DNA of 64,000 bases from Lentilactobacillus kosonis. Lineage in GTDB: Bacteria > Bacillota > Bacilli > Lactobacillales > Lactobacillaceae. Positions 1 to 9,207 of this stretch are shown in pieces. Below the pieces are notes generated by a model. That model did not search any database. It saw only the letters and a list, made by a program, of their open reading frames with translations, and was not told where the DNA came from. Where the stretch lies: contig NZ_BEXA01000002.1 of the NCBI RefSeq assembly GCF_003864335.1, positions 124,001 to 188,000 on the forward strand, in the 5' to 3' direction. Position 1 is the first letter of the stretch; each line of letters starts with the position of its first letter. Position numbers and translations under genes: made by a program.

Positions 1-539
1 GAAATTTCTGAAGATGCTTATTTAATTAGCCTTGATCAACTTCAAAAAATGATAAACGTTTAAGAAAGTCTGAAGGAAATAAACCAAAGATTAGTTTTAG
101 TTTGAATAATCAACATCGAATTCGTAAAATTCGGCGAATAATTACTATGTGGCTAGTTAATCGAAATGCTAATTCCGAATTAGCTAATCAATTATCTACA
201 GCCCATATTGAACAGGCTAAGGCGGCCATTAAGGCGTTATCTGAGTATTTCAATCGGGATGATATTGAAAATGAACGATTTGATAGTCAGTCGGTATATC
301 ACTTAGTAATTCATTATCGAAATCAGATTGAAGAATCAAAAAATCGAATGTCAACTGACCGCAATCGGCTACATTCTCAAGTTCAGGGACTAAGAATCAA
401 AGCATTGGCTTCGGAGCGAGAAGGGGTTCAGGTTTTGTTGGAGCAAGGCAAAATTGAATGGCGGATGGCGGCTCGATTAAGACAATATATTAATTATTCT
501 GAAACTGTCTTAATTATGGACTATCAGGATGAAAATTAA
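1..539 (+). CDS. CPA1-family Na+/H+ antiporter, C-terminal cytoplasmic part (partial at window edge, frame break)
   Basis: Reading frame 1 runs in from the window edge and stops at 61-63. Adding one base in the A6 run at 44-49 joins it without a stop to the frame that continues to 539, so I treat both as one gene. The visible part, about 180 residues, has no membrane segments. It is a charged helical tail ending in a pattern (RIKALASEREGVQVLLEQGK, then RLRQYIN) typical of the cytoplasmic tails of CPA1/NhaP-type sodium:proton antiporters. Such proteins exchange Na+ or K+ for H+ across the cell membrane. The transport domain lies outside the window, so the family call rests on the tail only. 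A rho-independent terminator follows at once. Confidence 0.55.
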
Positions 540-540
540 A

Positions 541-573
541 AAAATGGAGGGGAATTTCCCCCTCCATTTTTAT
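541..573. terminator. Bidirectional terminator
   Basis: ATGGAGGGG and CCCCCTCCAT form a GC-rich stem with a five-base loop, flanked by A and T runs. It lies between the convergent antiporter and DUF1361 genes and can serve both. Confidence 0.8.
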
Positions 574-1234
574 TTATTCATCTTGAAAATGATTTAGCTG
601 AATTAGTTTGATTAAATAGAAAAATAGTAGCTGGATAATAGTTAGCAGACCGATAAAAAGGAGTGCACTACTGCTCCACATATTTAATAGTGGTTTGATA
701 AATTGCTCTGGCGTTAAGAATAAGTAGATTGTGTGAATTCTGAGAAATCTACCAATAAAGATTCCAATTGAAGACAAAATCGTTAAAATCACAATGACCA
801 CATTTGTAAATACTAAGTGATGCATGTGTAAACGATCTGCAATGGCTTTGGCAACTCGATCTAATCCCCAAAAACCTAGAACGGTACTTGAAATAGTTGA
901 AATCATAAGAAGAGCGTAATTGAACCACATATAATTATTTAACCGTAATAAACCATTGCTACCATAAGGTTGTAACAGTGATAGATGGAATAAATCGGTT
1001 AATAAGTAAGGAGTATTTGGATAGAAGAGTAACCAGATAATCACGATTACCCAAAATAAAATGGGGTTATGAGGGCGCTTCTTATCGATGTGAAAGCTCA
1101 GTTCAATGGGAATAAACGCTAAAAAAGTGTTTAAAACTAAAAAAATTAAATGGAGGATTTTTTAGATACGTATACAAAAAGCCCATCCAGATAATCGCGA
1201 TTATCCGAATCACCCATTTAGTTAATGTGTTCAA
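574..1234 (-). CDS. DUF1361-family membrane protein (frame break near the N-terminus)
   Basis: The intact C-terminal 156 residues are strongly hydrophobic, with about four membrane spans, and carry the GRFLRIHT signature that I associate with the DUF1361 family. A TTG start at 1234 lies downstream of a strong AAGGAGG site. From it the frame gives MNTLTKWVIRIIAIIWMGF and then breaks in a T7 run near 1146. With one base restored it continues as a further membrane span into the annotated C-terminus. The whole protein would be about 220 residues. Function is unknown; it is an integral membrane protein transcribed away from cdaA. Confidence 0.6.
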
Positions 1235-1362
1235 ATTAATTCCTCCTTACTAATATCATTATCATTAAACTATGTTTTGAGAGTAATTACCATGAATTTT
1301 AGAATTAATTTACTTATTTTATATTTTATTTAAACAACGTCATAATTTATTGGAGATTAGGC

Positions 1363-1390
1363 GATTGACGCCAGTCAATGATATAATAAT
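1363..1390 (+). promoter_or_regulatory. Promoter region of the cdaA operon with a small inverted repeat
   Basis: An extended -10 (TG, one base, TATAAT at 1382-1387) precedes cdaA by about 30 bases. Directly upstream, TTGAC and GTCAA form a 5-bp inverted repeat with a 4-base spacer (1365-1378). TTGACG itself is too close to the -10 (11 bases) to be a standard -35, so the repeat could be an operator; that is inference. Confidence 0.45.
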
Positions 1391-1416
1391 AACGAATAAT
1401 TTTTAAGGAGAACATA

Positions 1417-2266
1417 ATGGATTGGTCTACGATATTTACATTACAAAATTTTTCAAGGTTTAATTGATTTCGTAGTCGTTTGGATCCTAGTTTACTATCT
1501 AATTTTGATGGTTAGAGGCACCAAAGCAGTCCAATTACTTCGTGGAATCGTTGTAATTGCCCTTGTAAAGCTTATCAGTTTATGGGCAGGCTTCCCCATG
1601 GTTTCATGGTTGGTTGATCAAGTCCTAAGCTGGGGAGTTATCGCAATCATCGTTGTCTTTCAGCCAGAAATTAGGCGTGGATTAGAGCATCTTGGACGTG
1701 GCTCCCTATTTATAAAGGGGAAGCAGGAAAATCAGGCCGCTCAAAAGCTGATTACTGAATTGGATAAAGCAATTCAATACATGTCGAAGCGACGAATTGG
1801 GGCGTTAATTACAATTCAGATGAATACTGGATTAGAGGAATATATTGAAACTGGAATTGATATTGATGCTGAGGTGACTGGCGAATTATTAATTAATATT
1901 TTTATTCCTAATACGCCCTTGCATGATGGTGCCGTGATTATTAAAAACAATCGGGTTGCTGTTGCTGCAGCTTATTTACCACTGTCACAAAGCAACCTGA
2001 TTCCTAAGGAATTGGGGACCCGGCATCGTGCAGCTGTGGGGATTTCAGAATTAACTGATGCGATGACTATTGTTATTTCTGAAGAAACTGGTGAAGTTTC
2101 AATCACTCAGAATAATGAACTTTTACGCGGCATGACCCAAGATGATTACATTAAATACTTTAAGGATCAACTTATGAACGATGACCCAGACCATGCTGCC
2201 CACCGCGGTAATTTATTCAGTGAGGTATCAAGATTTATCGATGCTCACTTTAGGGGAGGTAAATAG
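1417..2266 (+). CDS. cdaA: Diadenylate cyclase CdaA (frame break near N-terminus)
   Basis: Makes cyclic di-AMP from two ATP at the cell membrane. The start ATG at 1417 follows AAGGAG; its frame breaks in the T5 run at about 1449-1453. After one base is restored it runs through FQGLIDFVVVWILVYYL into the long frame. Three N-terminal membrane helices are followed by the DAC domain with the DGA motif (LHDGAVII) and the RHRAA motif, both needed for catalysis. Total length of about 283 residues matches the family. The next gene, cdaR, starts two bases after the stop, and glmM follows, the conserved cdaA-cdaR-glmM operon of Firmicutes. Both CdaR and GlmM are known to modulate CdaA activity. Confidence 0.95.
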
Positions 2267-2268
2267 TT

Positions 2269-3228
2269 ATGAAGAAGTTTTTATTTAGTAACTGGACCTC
2301 TAGATTAATGGCATTGTTTTTTACAATCGTTTTATTTATATACGTTCAAGGGACGACTTCCAGTACCTCATCTCCAAATTCAAATAATCGAATTACGCAA
2401 CTGTCTTCTAATCGGTCAGAAACATTCTCTGTACCGCTTTCGCTAACGGTTAATAGTAATCGGTACTTTGTTAACGGTTATCCAGAAAAGGTTAAAATTC
2501 ACCTTAGTGGGCCATCGGCACTGGTAACGACAACAGCCAATACCCAAAATTTTAAGGCGTTTGCGGACTTGTCTAAGTTAACGGTTGGAAAGCATAAGGT
2601 ACGGATCCAACAAGAGGGGTTAAATAGTGAACTAAGATATCGATTTGATCCAGAGACGATTACGGTTGATATTCAACCGCGAAAGACTGTTACGTATCCA
2701 TTGAAAGTTAATTATTCAAAGGATAATGTTGCTGCTGGCTACCAAACCGGTACTGCAAGTGCTGATGTTAAGACGGTCAAGATAACTGGGGCATCCGACG
2801 AAATTAATAAGATTGATCGAGTTGTAGCTCAGTTAAATGTTCCTCAAAATGCTAAGACATCAATTAATAGTCAAGCAATTATTGAGGCTCTGGATAAGAA
2901 CAACAATACGGTTAACGTTGTGATTACTCCGGCAACTGCCGACGTTAATTTACCAATTACACCTGGCAACAGTAAAGAAGTCCCTGTATCATTGAAGAGT
3001 AAGGGGATTGAAGATCAAACGGATGAGTTTAATTTGTCAACAACTACTAAGCGAATCGAAGTATTTGGGACTCGTAAGCAACTTCGAAAGCTTACAAAGG
3101 TTGAAGTTGAGGTAGATACCAGTGATGTGTCTAAAACTAAGACCAAGCAAATTGTTCTCGATCCTAAACTCAATGGGGTTGAAGGGTTTAATCCTAGCAA
3201 AATTTCAGTAAAAGTTACTAGAAAATAA
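2269..3228 (+). CDS. cdaR: CdaR (YbbR-domain) regulator of CdaA
   Basis: 319-residue protein with one N-terminal membrane anchor (about residues 10-27, LMALFFTIVLFIYV) and an extracytoplasmic part made of YbbR repeats. These are beta-rich units with recurring patterns such as PLSLTVNSNRYFVNGYPEKV and PLKVNYSKDNVAAGYQTG. CdaR binds the membrane part of CdaA and tunes c-di-AMP synthesis. It is immediately downstream of cdaA and 26 bases upstream of glmM, so the three are co-transcribed. The frame is intact. Confidence 0.92.
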   Translation: MKKFLFSNWTSRLMALFFTIVLFIYVQGTTSSTSSPNSNNRITQLSSNRSETFSVPLSLTVNSNRYFVNGYPEKVKIHLSGPSALVTTTANTQNFKAFADLSKLTVGKHKVRIQQEGLNSELRYRFDPETITVDIQPRKTVTYPLKVNYSKDNVAAGYQTGTASADVKTVKITGASDEINKIDRVVAQLNVPQNAKTSINSQAIIEALDKNNNTVNVVITPATADVNLPITPGNSKEVPVSLKSKGIEDQTDEFNLSTTTKRIEVFGTRKQLRKLTKVEVEVDTSDVSKTKTKQIVLDPKLNGVEGFNPSKISVKVTRK

Positions 3229-3254
3229 TTATAATTTGAAATGAGGAATTATTG

Positions 3255-4600
3255 ATGAAGTATTTTGGAACTGATGGTGTTAGAGGAGTGGCAAACTCAG
3301 AACTAACTCCTGAATTAGCGTTCAAGTGTGGTCGTGCCGGTGGGTACGTTCTAACTCATCATTCAAAGCGTGACCAACCACAAGTATTGGTTGCTAGAGA
3401 TACGAGAATTTCTGGTCAAATGCTTCAGGAAGCTTTGATTGCGGGATTGTTATCAGTTGGAATTGAAGTTTTAAACTTAGGTATTATTACTACTCCTGGG
3501 GTAGCATACTTAGTTAGAAATCAAGAAGCTGATGCCGGGGTTATGATTACTGCATCACATAATCCAGTTGAATATAACGGAATTAAATTTTTCGGTGCAG
3601 ATGGTTACAAACTCTCTGATGAAATGGAAGAAGAAATTGAAGCTATTCTAGAAAATTCTGAAGATACTTTGCCTAGACCTTCTGCTCAAGGATTGGGAGT
3701 TTCTGGGGATTACATGGAAGGTAGCCAAAAGTACATTCATTTTCTTGAACAAACAATTTCTGATGATTTAACTGGAATGAAAGTTTGTGTTGATTCGGCC
3801 AATGGGGCAACTAGTAAATTAGTGACTAGTTTATACGCTGACCTTGGCATCGACTTTGAGACAATGGCCACTAATCCTAATGGATTAAATATCAACGATG
3901 AGGTTGGTTCAACCCACCCAGAACAACTTCAAAAGTTTGTTGTTGAAAATGGCGCTCAGGTAGGAATTGCTTTCGATGGTGATGGCGATCGTTGTATTGC
4001 GGTTGATGAAGATGGTCACATTGTCGATGGTGATAAGATTATGTACATTTGTGGTAAATTTATGGCTGAACGTGGTCGCTTGAAGAAAATACGATTGTAA
4101 CTACCGTTATGAGTAATTTAGGTATGTACAAAGCGATGGAAAAAAATGGTCTAACTAGTGTTAAGACAAAAGTTGGCGATCGTTACGTTGTTGAAGAAAT
4201 GAATGCAAATGGATATAACCTTGGTGGCGAACAATCAGGTCACATTGTGTTCTTGGACTTTAATACCACTGGCGATGGAATGCTAACTAGTTTGCAATTA
4301 TTGGCGGTTATGCAAGTAACCGGTAAGAAGCTTTCAGAATTAGCTGAGGAAGTTACTAAGTATCCTCAAGAACTTATTAACGTTAAAGTTAGTGACAAGA
4401 ACCATGCTTTAGAAAATGAAAAAATTAAGCAAGTAATTGCCAAAGTTGAAGATGAAATGAACGGTGATGGTCGGGTTTTAGTTCGCCCAAGTGGAACTGA
4501 ACCACTGTTAAGAGTTATGACTGAAGCACCTACCAAACCATTGGTAGAAAAGTATGCCAATGAAATTGCTGATGTTGTCAAATCTGAATTAGGTATCTAA
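3255..4600 (+). CDS. glmM: Phosphoglucosamine mutase GlmM (frame break)
   Basis: Converts glucosamine-6-phosphate to glucosamine-1-phosphate for UDP-GlcNAc and peptidoglycan. The ATG at 3255 is preferred over the TTG just before it because GAGG lies 8 bases upstream. Visible motifs are the phosphoserine loop [11 protein letters not shown], the metal-binding DGDGDR, the sugar-binding GGEQSGH and the phosphate-binding [11 protein letters not shown]. The frame breaks near 4085 in GAAGAAAAT; restoring one base gives [15 protein letters not shown] across the gap. Full length about 449 residues, as usual for the family. The enzyme is essential, so the break is most likely a sequencing error. Confidence 0.95.
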
Positions 4601-4601
4601 G

Positions 4602-4627
4602 AAAAGCCCTCATAGAGGGGCTTTTTT
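4602..4627 (+). terminator. Terminator of the cdaA-cdaR-glmM operon
   Basis: AAGCCCTC / GAGGGGCTT stem with a short loop and a T6 tail, directly after glmM. Confidence 0.85.
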
Positions 4628-4649
4628 ATTAAGCTAGTTAGTAAATTGT

Positions 4650-4706
4650 AATGAACTATACCATTTGGCATAAATTGTTGACATTTAATTCAAAGTCCTG
4701 TAAATT
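4650..4706 (+). promoter_or_regulatory. glmS promoter with a NagR (dre)-like site
   Basis: TTGACA at 4678-4683 and TAAATT at 4701-4706 are 17 bases apart, a good sigma-A promoter. Just upstream, the reverse strand of 4650-4666 reads AAATGGTATAGTTCATT. It keeps the TGGTATAG core of the dre operator bound by GntR-family NagR/YvoA, which controls glmS and nag genes in other Firmicutes. The second half-site is imperfect, so the operator call is tentative. Confidence 0.5.
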
Positions 4707-4776
4707 TAACCTGTTATTTAAATATGTATGGGTAATTCTGTATATACCAATTTTAAAAATGATTAGGAGAATTATT

Positions 4777-6594
4777 ATGTGTGGAATTGTGGGAGTAACT
4801 GGAAACGATAATGCTGTTTCAATTCTGTTAGAGGGATTACAAAAGCTAGAATATCGGGGATATGATTCAGCTGGAATCTACGTTAATGATTTAAAGGGTA
4901 ATGATTACCTTGTTAAAGAAAAAGGTAGAATCAGTGCTTTAAAAGCTGCTGTAACTCCAGATGTTCACGGAGTTGCTGGAATTGGACATACTCGTTGGGC
5001 TACTCATGGGGTCGTGAGTGTTGCCAATGCTCATCCTCAATTTTCAGAAGATCACCGTTTTTACTTAGTTCATAATGGGGTTATTGAAAACTTTAAAGAA
5101 TTAAAATCACAATACTTGAGTGAAACTACGTTTGAAAGTCAAACTGATACCGAAGTAGTTGTTCAATTGCTTGATAAATTTGTTAGAACTGAAGGTCTAT
5201 CAACTAAAGATGCCTTCACAAAGACATTGTCACTTTTGGAAGGTTCTTCTTATGGATTCTTACTAGTAGATAGTGAAGATCCTGACACCCTATATGTTGC
5301 TAAGAATAAAAGTCCATTACTAATTGGTGTAGGTGATGGGTTTAATGTAGTTTGTTCTGATGCTGTTGCGATGCTCCATGCAACTCATGACTTCTTAGAA
5401 CTTCATGATGGTGAAGTGGTTACAGTTAAGCCTAATGAAATTATCATTGAAGACAAAGATGGCAATAAAGTCGAACGTGACACATACCATTTGGACATGG
5501 ATGCTGAAGAAACTGATAAGGGACCATATCCTTATTACATGCTTAAAGAAGTCGATGAACAGCCAAATGTTATGCGTAAACTAGCTTCAATCTATACTGA
5601 AGAAACCGGTAAAGACAACCTTGATCCTGAAATGATTGATGCCATTAAGAACGCTGATCGCATTCACATTGTTGGAGCAGGTACTAGTTACCATGCTGGT
5701 TTAGTCGGTAAGAAGATGTTTGAAAAGCTTACTCACATTCCAACCGAAGTTCACGTTGCTTCAGAATTCGCTTATGATGACCCATTGTTAACTAAGAATC
5801 CATTTTTCATCTTCTTATCACAAAGTGGTGAGACCGCCGATAGTCGTGAAGTGTTGGTTAACGTTAACGCTCGTGGATTTAAGAGTTTAACAATTACTAA
5901 TGTTGCTAACTCAACATTGTCACGTGAAGCCAACTACACATTGTTGCTACATGCTGGTCCTGAGATTTCAGTGGCTTCAACCAAAGCATATACTGCACAA
6001 ATTGCTGTTGAAGCAATTCTTGCTAAGTCAGTTGGAGTTGCTAAAGAACAAGTAATTGCCGAAGATTTTGACGTTCGTCAGCAATTAGGTTTAGCTGCGA
6101 CTGGAATGCAGGCCATTATTGATGAAAAAGATGAAATTGAAAAGTTGGCTAAAGAATACTTTGTTAATGCTACTAGAGCATTTTACATTGGTCGGGGAAT
6201 TGACCAAACAGTTTCGCTTGAAGCAGCTTTAAAGCTTAAAGAAATTTCTTATGTTCAAGCTGAAGGATTTGCCTCAGGTGAATTAAAGCACGGAACTATT
6301 GCGTTGATTGAAGAGGGTACCCCCGTTGTTGGTATCATCACGCAAGTTAAGACTGCCGGTCTTACCAGAAGCAACTTACAAGAAACTCTATCACGAGGTG
6401 CTAACATATTGACAATTGTTAGAAGTGGTTTAAGTAAGGAAGACGACACAATTGTGGTTCCAGATATCGATGAAATGATTACACCATTGTTGAGTGTGAT
6501 TCCTGCGCAATTATTAGCATATTACACAAGTTTAAATAAGGGATTAGACGTTGACCGTCCAAGAAACTTAGCTAAGAGTGTGACAGTTGAATAA
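4777..6594 (+). CDS. glmS: Glutamine-fructose-6-phosphate aminotransferase GlmS
   Basis: Forms glucosamine-6-phosphate from fructose-6-phosphate and glutamine, the entry step of amino-sugar synthesis. The start is the ATG at 4777 because the mature enzyme begins Met-Cys and Cys2 is the catalytic nucleophile (MCGIVGVTG); AGGAGA lies upstream. The open frame extends 42 codons further upstream, but that part is not GlmS-like. The N-terminal class II glutaminase domain (RWATHG, HNGVIEN) is followed by two SIS sugar-isomerase domains (GAGTSYHAG, SQSGETADS, STKAYTAQ) and the conserved C-terminus KSVTVE. 605 residues, intact. It supplies GlmM, encoded just upstream but in a separate transcription unit. 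No glmS ribozyme core is seen in the short leader. Confidence 0.97.
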   Translation: MCGIVGVTGNDNAVSILLEGLQKLEYRGYDSAGIYVNDLKGNDYLVKEKGRISALKAAVTPDVHGVAGIGHTRWATHGVVSVANAHPQFSEDHRFYLVHNGVIENFKELKSQYLSETTFESQTDTEVVVQLLDKFVRTEGLSTKDAFTKTLSLLEGSSYGFLLVDSEDPDTLYVAKNKSPLLIGVGDGFNVVCSDAVAMLHATHDFLELHDGEVVTVKPNEIIIEDKDGNKVERDTYHLDMDAEETDKGPYPYYMLKEVDEQPNVMRKLASIYTEETGKDNLDPEMIDAIKNADRIHIVGAGTSYHAGLVGKKMFEKLTHIPTEVHVASEFAYDDPLLTKNPFFIFLSQSGETADSREVLVNVNARGFKSLTITNVANSTLSREANYTLLLHAGPEISVASTKAYTAQIAVEAILAKSVGVAKEQVIAEDFDVRQQLGLAATGMQAIIDEKDEIEKLAKEYFVNATRAFYIGRGIDQTVSLEAALKLKEISYVQAEGFASGELKHGTIALIEEGTPVVGIITQVKTAGLTRSNLQETLSRGANILTIVRSGLSKEDDTIVVPDIDEMITPLLSVIPAQLLAYYTSLNKGLDVDRPRNLAKSVTVE

Positions 6595-6613
6595 TTAAAC
6601 AGCTGATTTGCAA

Positions 6614-6647
6614 AAAGGCATGAACTTTAAGTTCATGCCTTTTTTAA
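6614..6647 (+). terminator. glmS terminator
   Basis: AAAGGCATGAACTT / AAGTTCATGCCTTTTTT, a perfect stem with a T-tract. Confidence 0.9.
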
Positions 6648-6770
6648 TAATCATTAAGAAACTAATAATTTTTAATTGTGAGATAATGATTATGTAGATT
6701 ATCCTTTAGTTTTAGCGGATTTTCTAATACTATTAACCTAGATGGTTTTATGATTTAAGGGGTGAATCTT

Positions 6771-8301
6771 TTGAAATTAAAGGCAATACAAAAAGCAGTG
6801 GCCCTAAGTTGCGCCACTTTACTATTAGCAGGGGGATTTAGTAGTTTTCACAAGGTAGTTAAAGCTGATAGCGGCTCTGCTGCAACGCAGACCACGCAAT
6901 CAACGTTTATTAGTCAGTATAAAGGGGATGTCCAAAAGGCTGCTAATAAGTATCGATTGTATGCATCAGTTATGATGGCACAAGCGGCCCTTGAAAGTGG
7001 TTGGGGACAAAGCCAACTGACTAAACAAGCTAATAACTTTTTCGGAATTAAGGGTGCATACAATGGGCAAGCAGTATCAATGCCAACCACTGAGTATGAT
7101 CAGAATGGTCAAATTCAAAATATCAACGCAAACTTCAAAAATATCCCACGGCGTATGAATCGTTTAGCGATAATGGTAATTTGCTTAGAAACGGAATTTC
7201 AGGAAATTCATCATATTATTCGGGCGCATGGAAGGAAAACGCGAATACATATCAAGATGCAGCTAATTCGTTAACCGGAAAATATGCAACTGCGCCTAAT
7301 TATGGTAGTTCATTGATTACGTTGATTCAACAATATAATTTAGACCAGACATTCAGTGAAACCGGCAACGGTGGTTCTGGAAGTAATAATTCAAATTCAG
7401 ATAATTCAGGTTCAAATTCAAGTAATTCAGGTTCAAATTCAAGTAATTCAGGTTCAAATTCAAGTAATTTAAATGATACTGGTACAAATGATGGAAGTGC
7501 GGCCAATCCTGGTGCTAAACCACTTGATACTGCTAAATATACAAGCGCTGATCCAAACCAAATGGTGCTGTTGTCGCCAACGTTTAATAAGTACTATGCG
7601 TATAATCACGTAAAAGGTACCAGTGCTAAAGAGAAGCGTTATTCTTTTAAATCTCTGAAGGTGACTAAGCCAGTTTGGGTGTATTTAGATATGAAGGCCA
7701 AAAAGCGGGAACTAGTACCAACTGGTATCGAATTAGATTTTAATAAAAATCAAAAACACAAGTTCTGGGTTTATAGCCCAGTTCTTGCTTTTCCGGAAAC
7801 TTTCTACAATACAAATAGTGGATCAATTACAGTTGATTCAAAATCTAATGCAGATATTTATAACCATGTGTATGGTAGTGACTACTTAGCAAAATCAATG
7901 GGGAAAATTAGCAAGTTACAAGAAAATGTGAATTATGTGGTTGACGGTGAAGCGATTGTTGATAATAGTCAAGGAGAATTATGGTATCGAATCAAATTTA
8001 ACGGCACTAGTGGTTGGATTAAATCGTCAGAAATTAAGTCGTACACAGCTAATGTAGTTTATGTTAAAGTAAAATTAAATAAGAAACTGGCATCGACAGT
8101 TAAAAGTGGTTATGCTTATAATCACGTACCTAATACTACAGGGGTAAAAAGAGCTCCTTTAAAACGTTGGGAATTACAAATAAAAGCAAATTAGTTTCTA
8201 ATATGGTAGGTTATGATGTAAATTCAAGTGGTGTTTGGTACCGAATTATTGCACCAAAGAATGGTAAAACTTATTGGATTTCAAATAGCCTACTTAGTTA
8301 A
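6771..8301 (+). CDS. Secreted GH73 N-acetylglucosaminidase with SH3-like/SLAP C-terminal repeats (two frame breaks)
   Basis: Peptidoglycan hydrolase exported to the wall. The TTG at 6771 is 8 bases after AAGGGG; a signal peptide follows (residues 1-30, VALSCATLLLAGGF). The glucosaminidase domain has YASVMMAQAALESGWGQSQL and NNFFGIKG, which contain the family's conserved Glu. A Ser/Asn/Gly-rich linker coded by tandem 21-bp repeats leads to about 250 residues of beta-rich wall-binding repeats (KYYAYNHVKGT, GSDYLAKSM, GYAYNHV). The frame breaks near 7133-7140 (A5 run; restored reading FKKYPTAYESF) and near 8180 (restored C-terminus RIIAPKNGKTYWISNSLLS). Both are fixed by one added base. The downstream gene is a shorter paralogue. 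Confidence 0.85.
7405..7467 (+). repeat. Three perfect 21-bp tandem repeats in the linker of the glucosaminidase
   Basis: Units at 7405-7425, 7426-7446 and 7447-7467 are identical and encode a repeated Ser-Gly-Ser-Asn-Ser-Ser-Asn linker. In-frame repeats like this can change copy number by slippage and so vary the distance between the catalytic and wall-binding parts. Confidence 0.9.
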
Positions 8302-8331
8302 CAAGATTAAGCAGGAGGACTCGTATTTATT

Positions 8332-9099
8332 ATGTACCATAAATTTAAGGGACAGCTATTAATGCTGTGTTTCGCGTTATTTGGTTGTTTTTTATTTACT
8401 AATGATGATGCTCAGGCATCAGTTCAGACCGACTTTATTGAGCAAATGAAGGCCCCGATAGTTAAAGTTAGTCGCGAAAATCATTTGTATGCGTCGGTAA
8501 TGATGGCTCAGGCAATGTTAGAAAGTGATAATGGTCAGTCATCCCTCGCAGTAGAGGGCAATAATTACTTTGGAGTTAAGGGCAGTTATGATGGCCAATC
8601 AGTCACAATGGGTACCCAAGAAATGACTTCAAATGGGAAAACGATTTCTACTAGCGCTACATTTAAAAAATATCCAACCATTTTGGCTTCAATTGAAGAT
8701 AATGCCAAAATTTTACGAAATGGGACGACTGATGACCCTGATTTATACTCTGGTACGTGGACAACTAATTCACTGAGTGCTAGTGATGCTGCAATGGCAC
8801 TTTCTTCAACATACGCTACTGACATGGAATATGGGAATAAGCTTAACCATTTAATTAGTGCTTACAACTTAGATAAGTTAGATACTAGTCCAAGTTCAAC
8901 AAGCATCAATGATAAGTTAACCGCAGAAGTTACGCGGCAGTTAAGTGCTCCTAAACAAACAAATGATGATAATAATGAACCATCAAAGATCACTAATAAA
9001 AAAATTGTGATTGCAAGTCAGCATGTGTTCCCTAAGAAAACGACGCACAATATTGCTCCCAAGCTAATGTTTACACTACAAGCGGCAACGACTAAATAG
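8332..9099 (+). CDS. Secreted GH73 glucosaminidase, short form
   Basis: 255 residues with a signal peptide (LLMLCFALFGCFLFTND, then AQA) and one GH73 domain closely similar to the upstream gene. It shares YASVMMAQAMLESDNGQS, NNYFGVKGSYDG, and FKKYPTILASIEDNAKILRNG; the last confirms how the upstream frame break should be repaired. It lacks the SH3-like repeats; after the catalytic domain there are about 65 polar residues ending in a basic tail. It begins 30 bases after the upstream gene and ends at a terminator, so the two probably form a duplicated operon. Role: turnover of wall glycan, perhaps cell separation. Intact. Confidence 0.85.
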   Translation: MYHKFKGQLLMLCFALFGCFLFTNDDAQASVQTDFIEQMKAPIVKVSRENHLYASVMMAQAMLESDNGQSSLAVEGNNYFGVKGSYDGQSVTMGTQEMTSNGKTISTSATFKKYPTILASIEDNAKILRNGTTDDPDLYSGTWTTNSLSASDAAMALSSTYATDMEYGNKLNHLISAYNLDKLDTSPSSTSINDKLTAEVTRQLSAPKQTNDDNNEPSKITNKKIVIASQHVFPKKTTHNIAPKLMFTLQAATTK

Positions 9100-9111
9100 T
9101 AATGGAAAATT

Positions 9112-9150
9112 AAGGTTCGTATAAGTCATAAGGCGAGCCTTTTTTTTCTG
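9112..9150 (+). terminator. Terminator after the glucosaminidase pair
   Basis: AAGGTTCG / CGAGCCTT stem with one G-U pair and a T8 tail. Confidence 0.75.
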
Positions 9151-9207
9151 GTTATTTTTGATATAATATAGCAGTTAATATTGATTTCTCAACTAGGAGA
9201 ATTAAAA

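Noticed and set aside
1365-1370. TTGACG as -35 of cdaA
   Set aside because: Only 11 bases to the -10; treated as part of an inverted repeat.
3985-4110. Programmed frameshifting in glmM, metK or leuS
   Set aside because: No slippery heptamer plus pseudoknot at the break points; the same lesion type occurs across unrelated genes, favouring sequence error.
4651-4776. Extended N-terminus of glmS (42 extra codons in frame)
   Set aside because: The enzyme needs Cys as residue 2 after Met removal; the stretch contains the promoter and ribosome site.
4630-4776. glmS self-cleaving ribozyme
   Set aside because: The leader is too short after the promoter and I see no ribozyme core.
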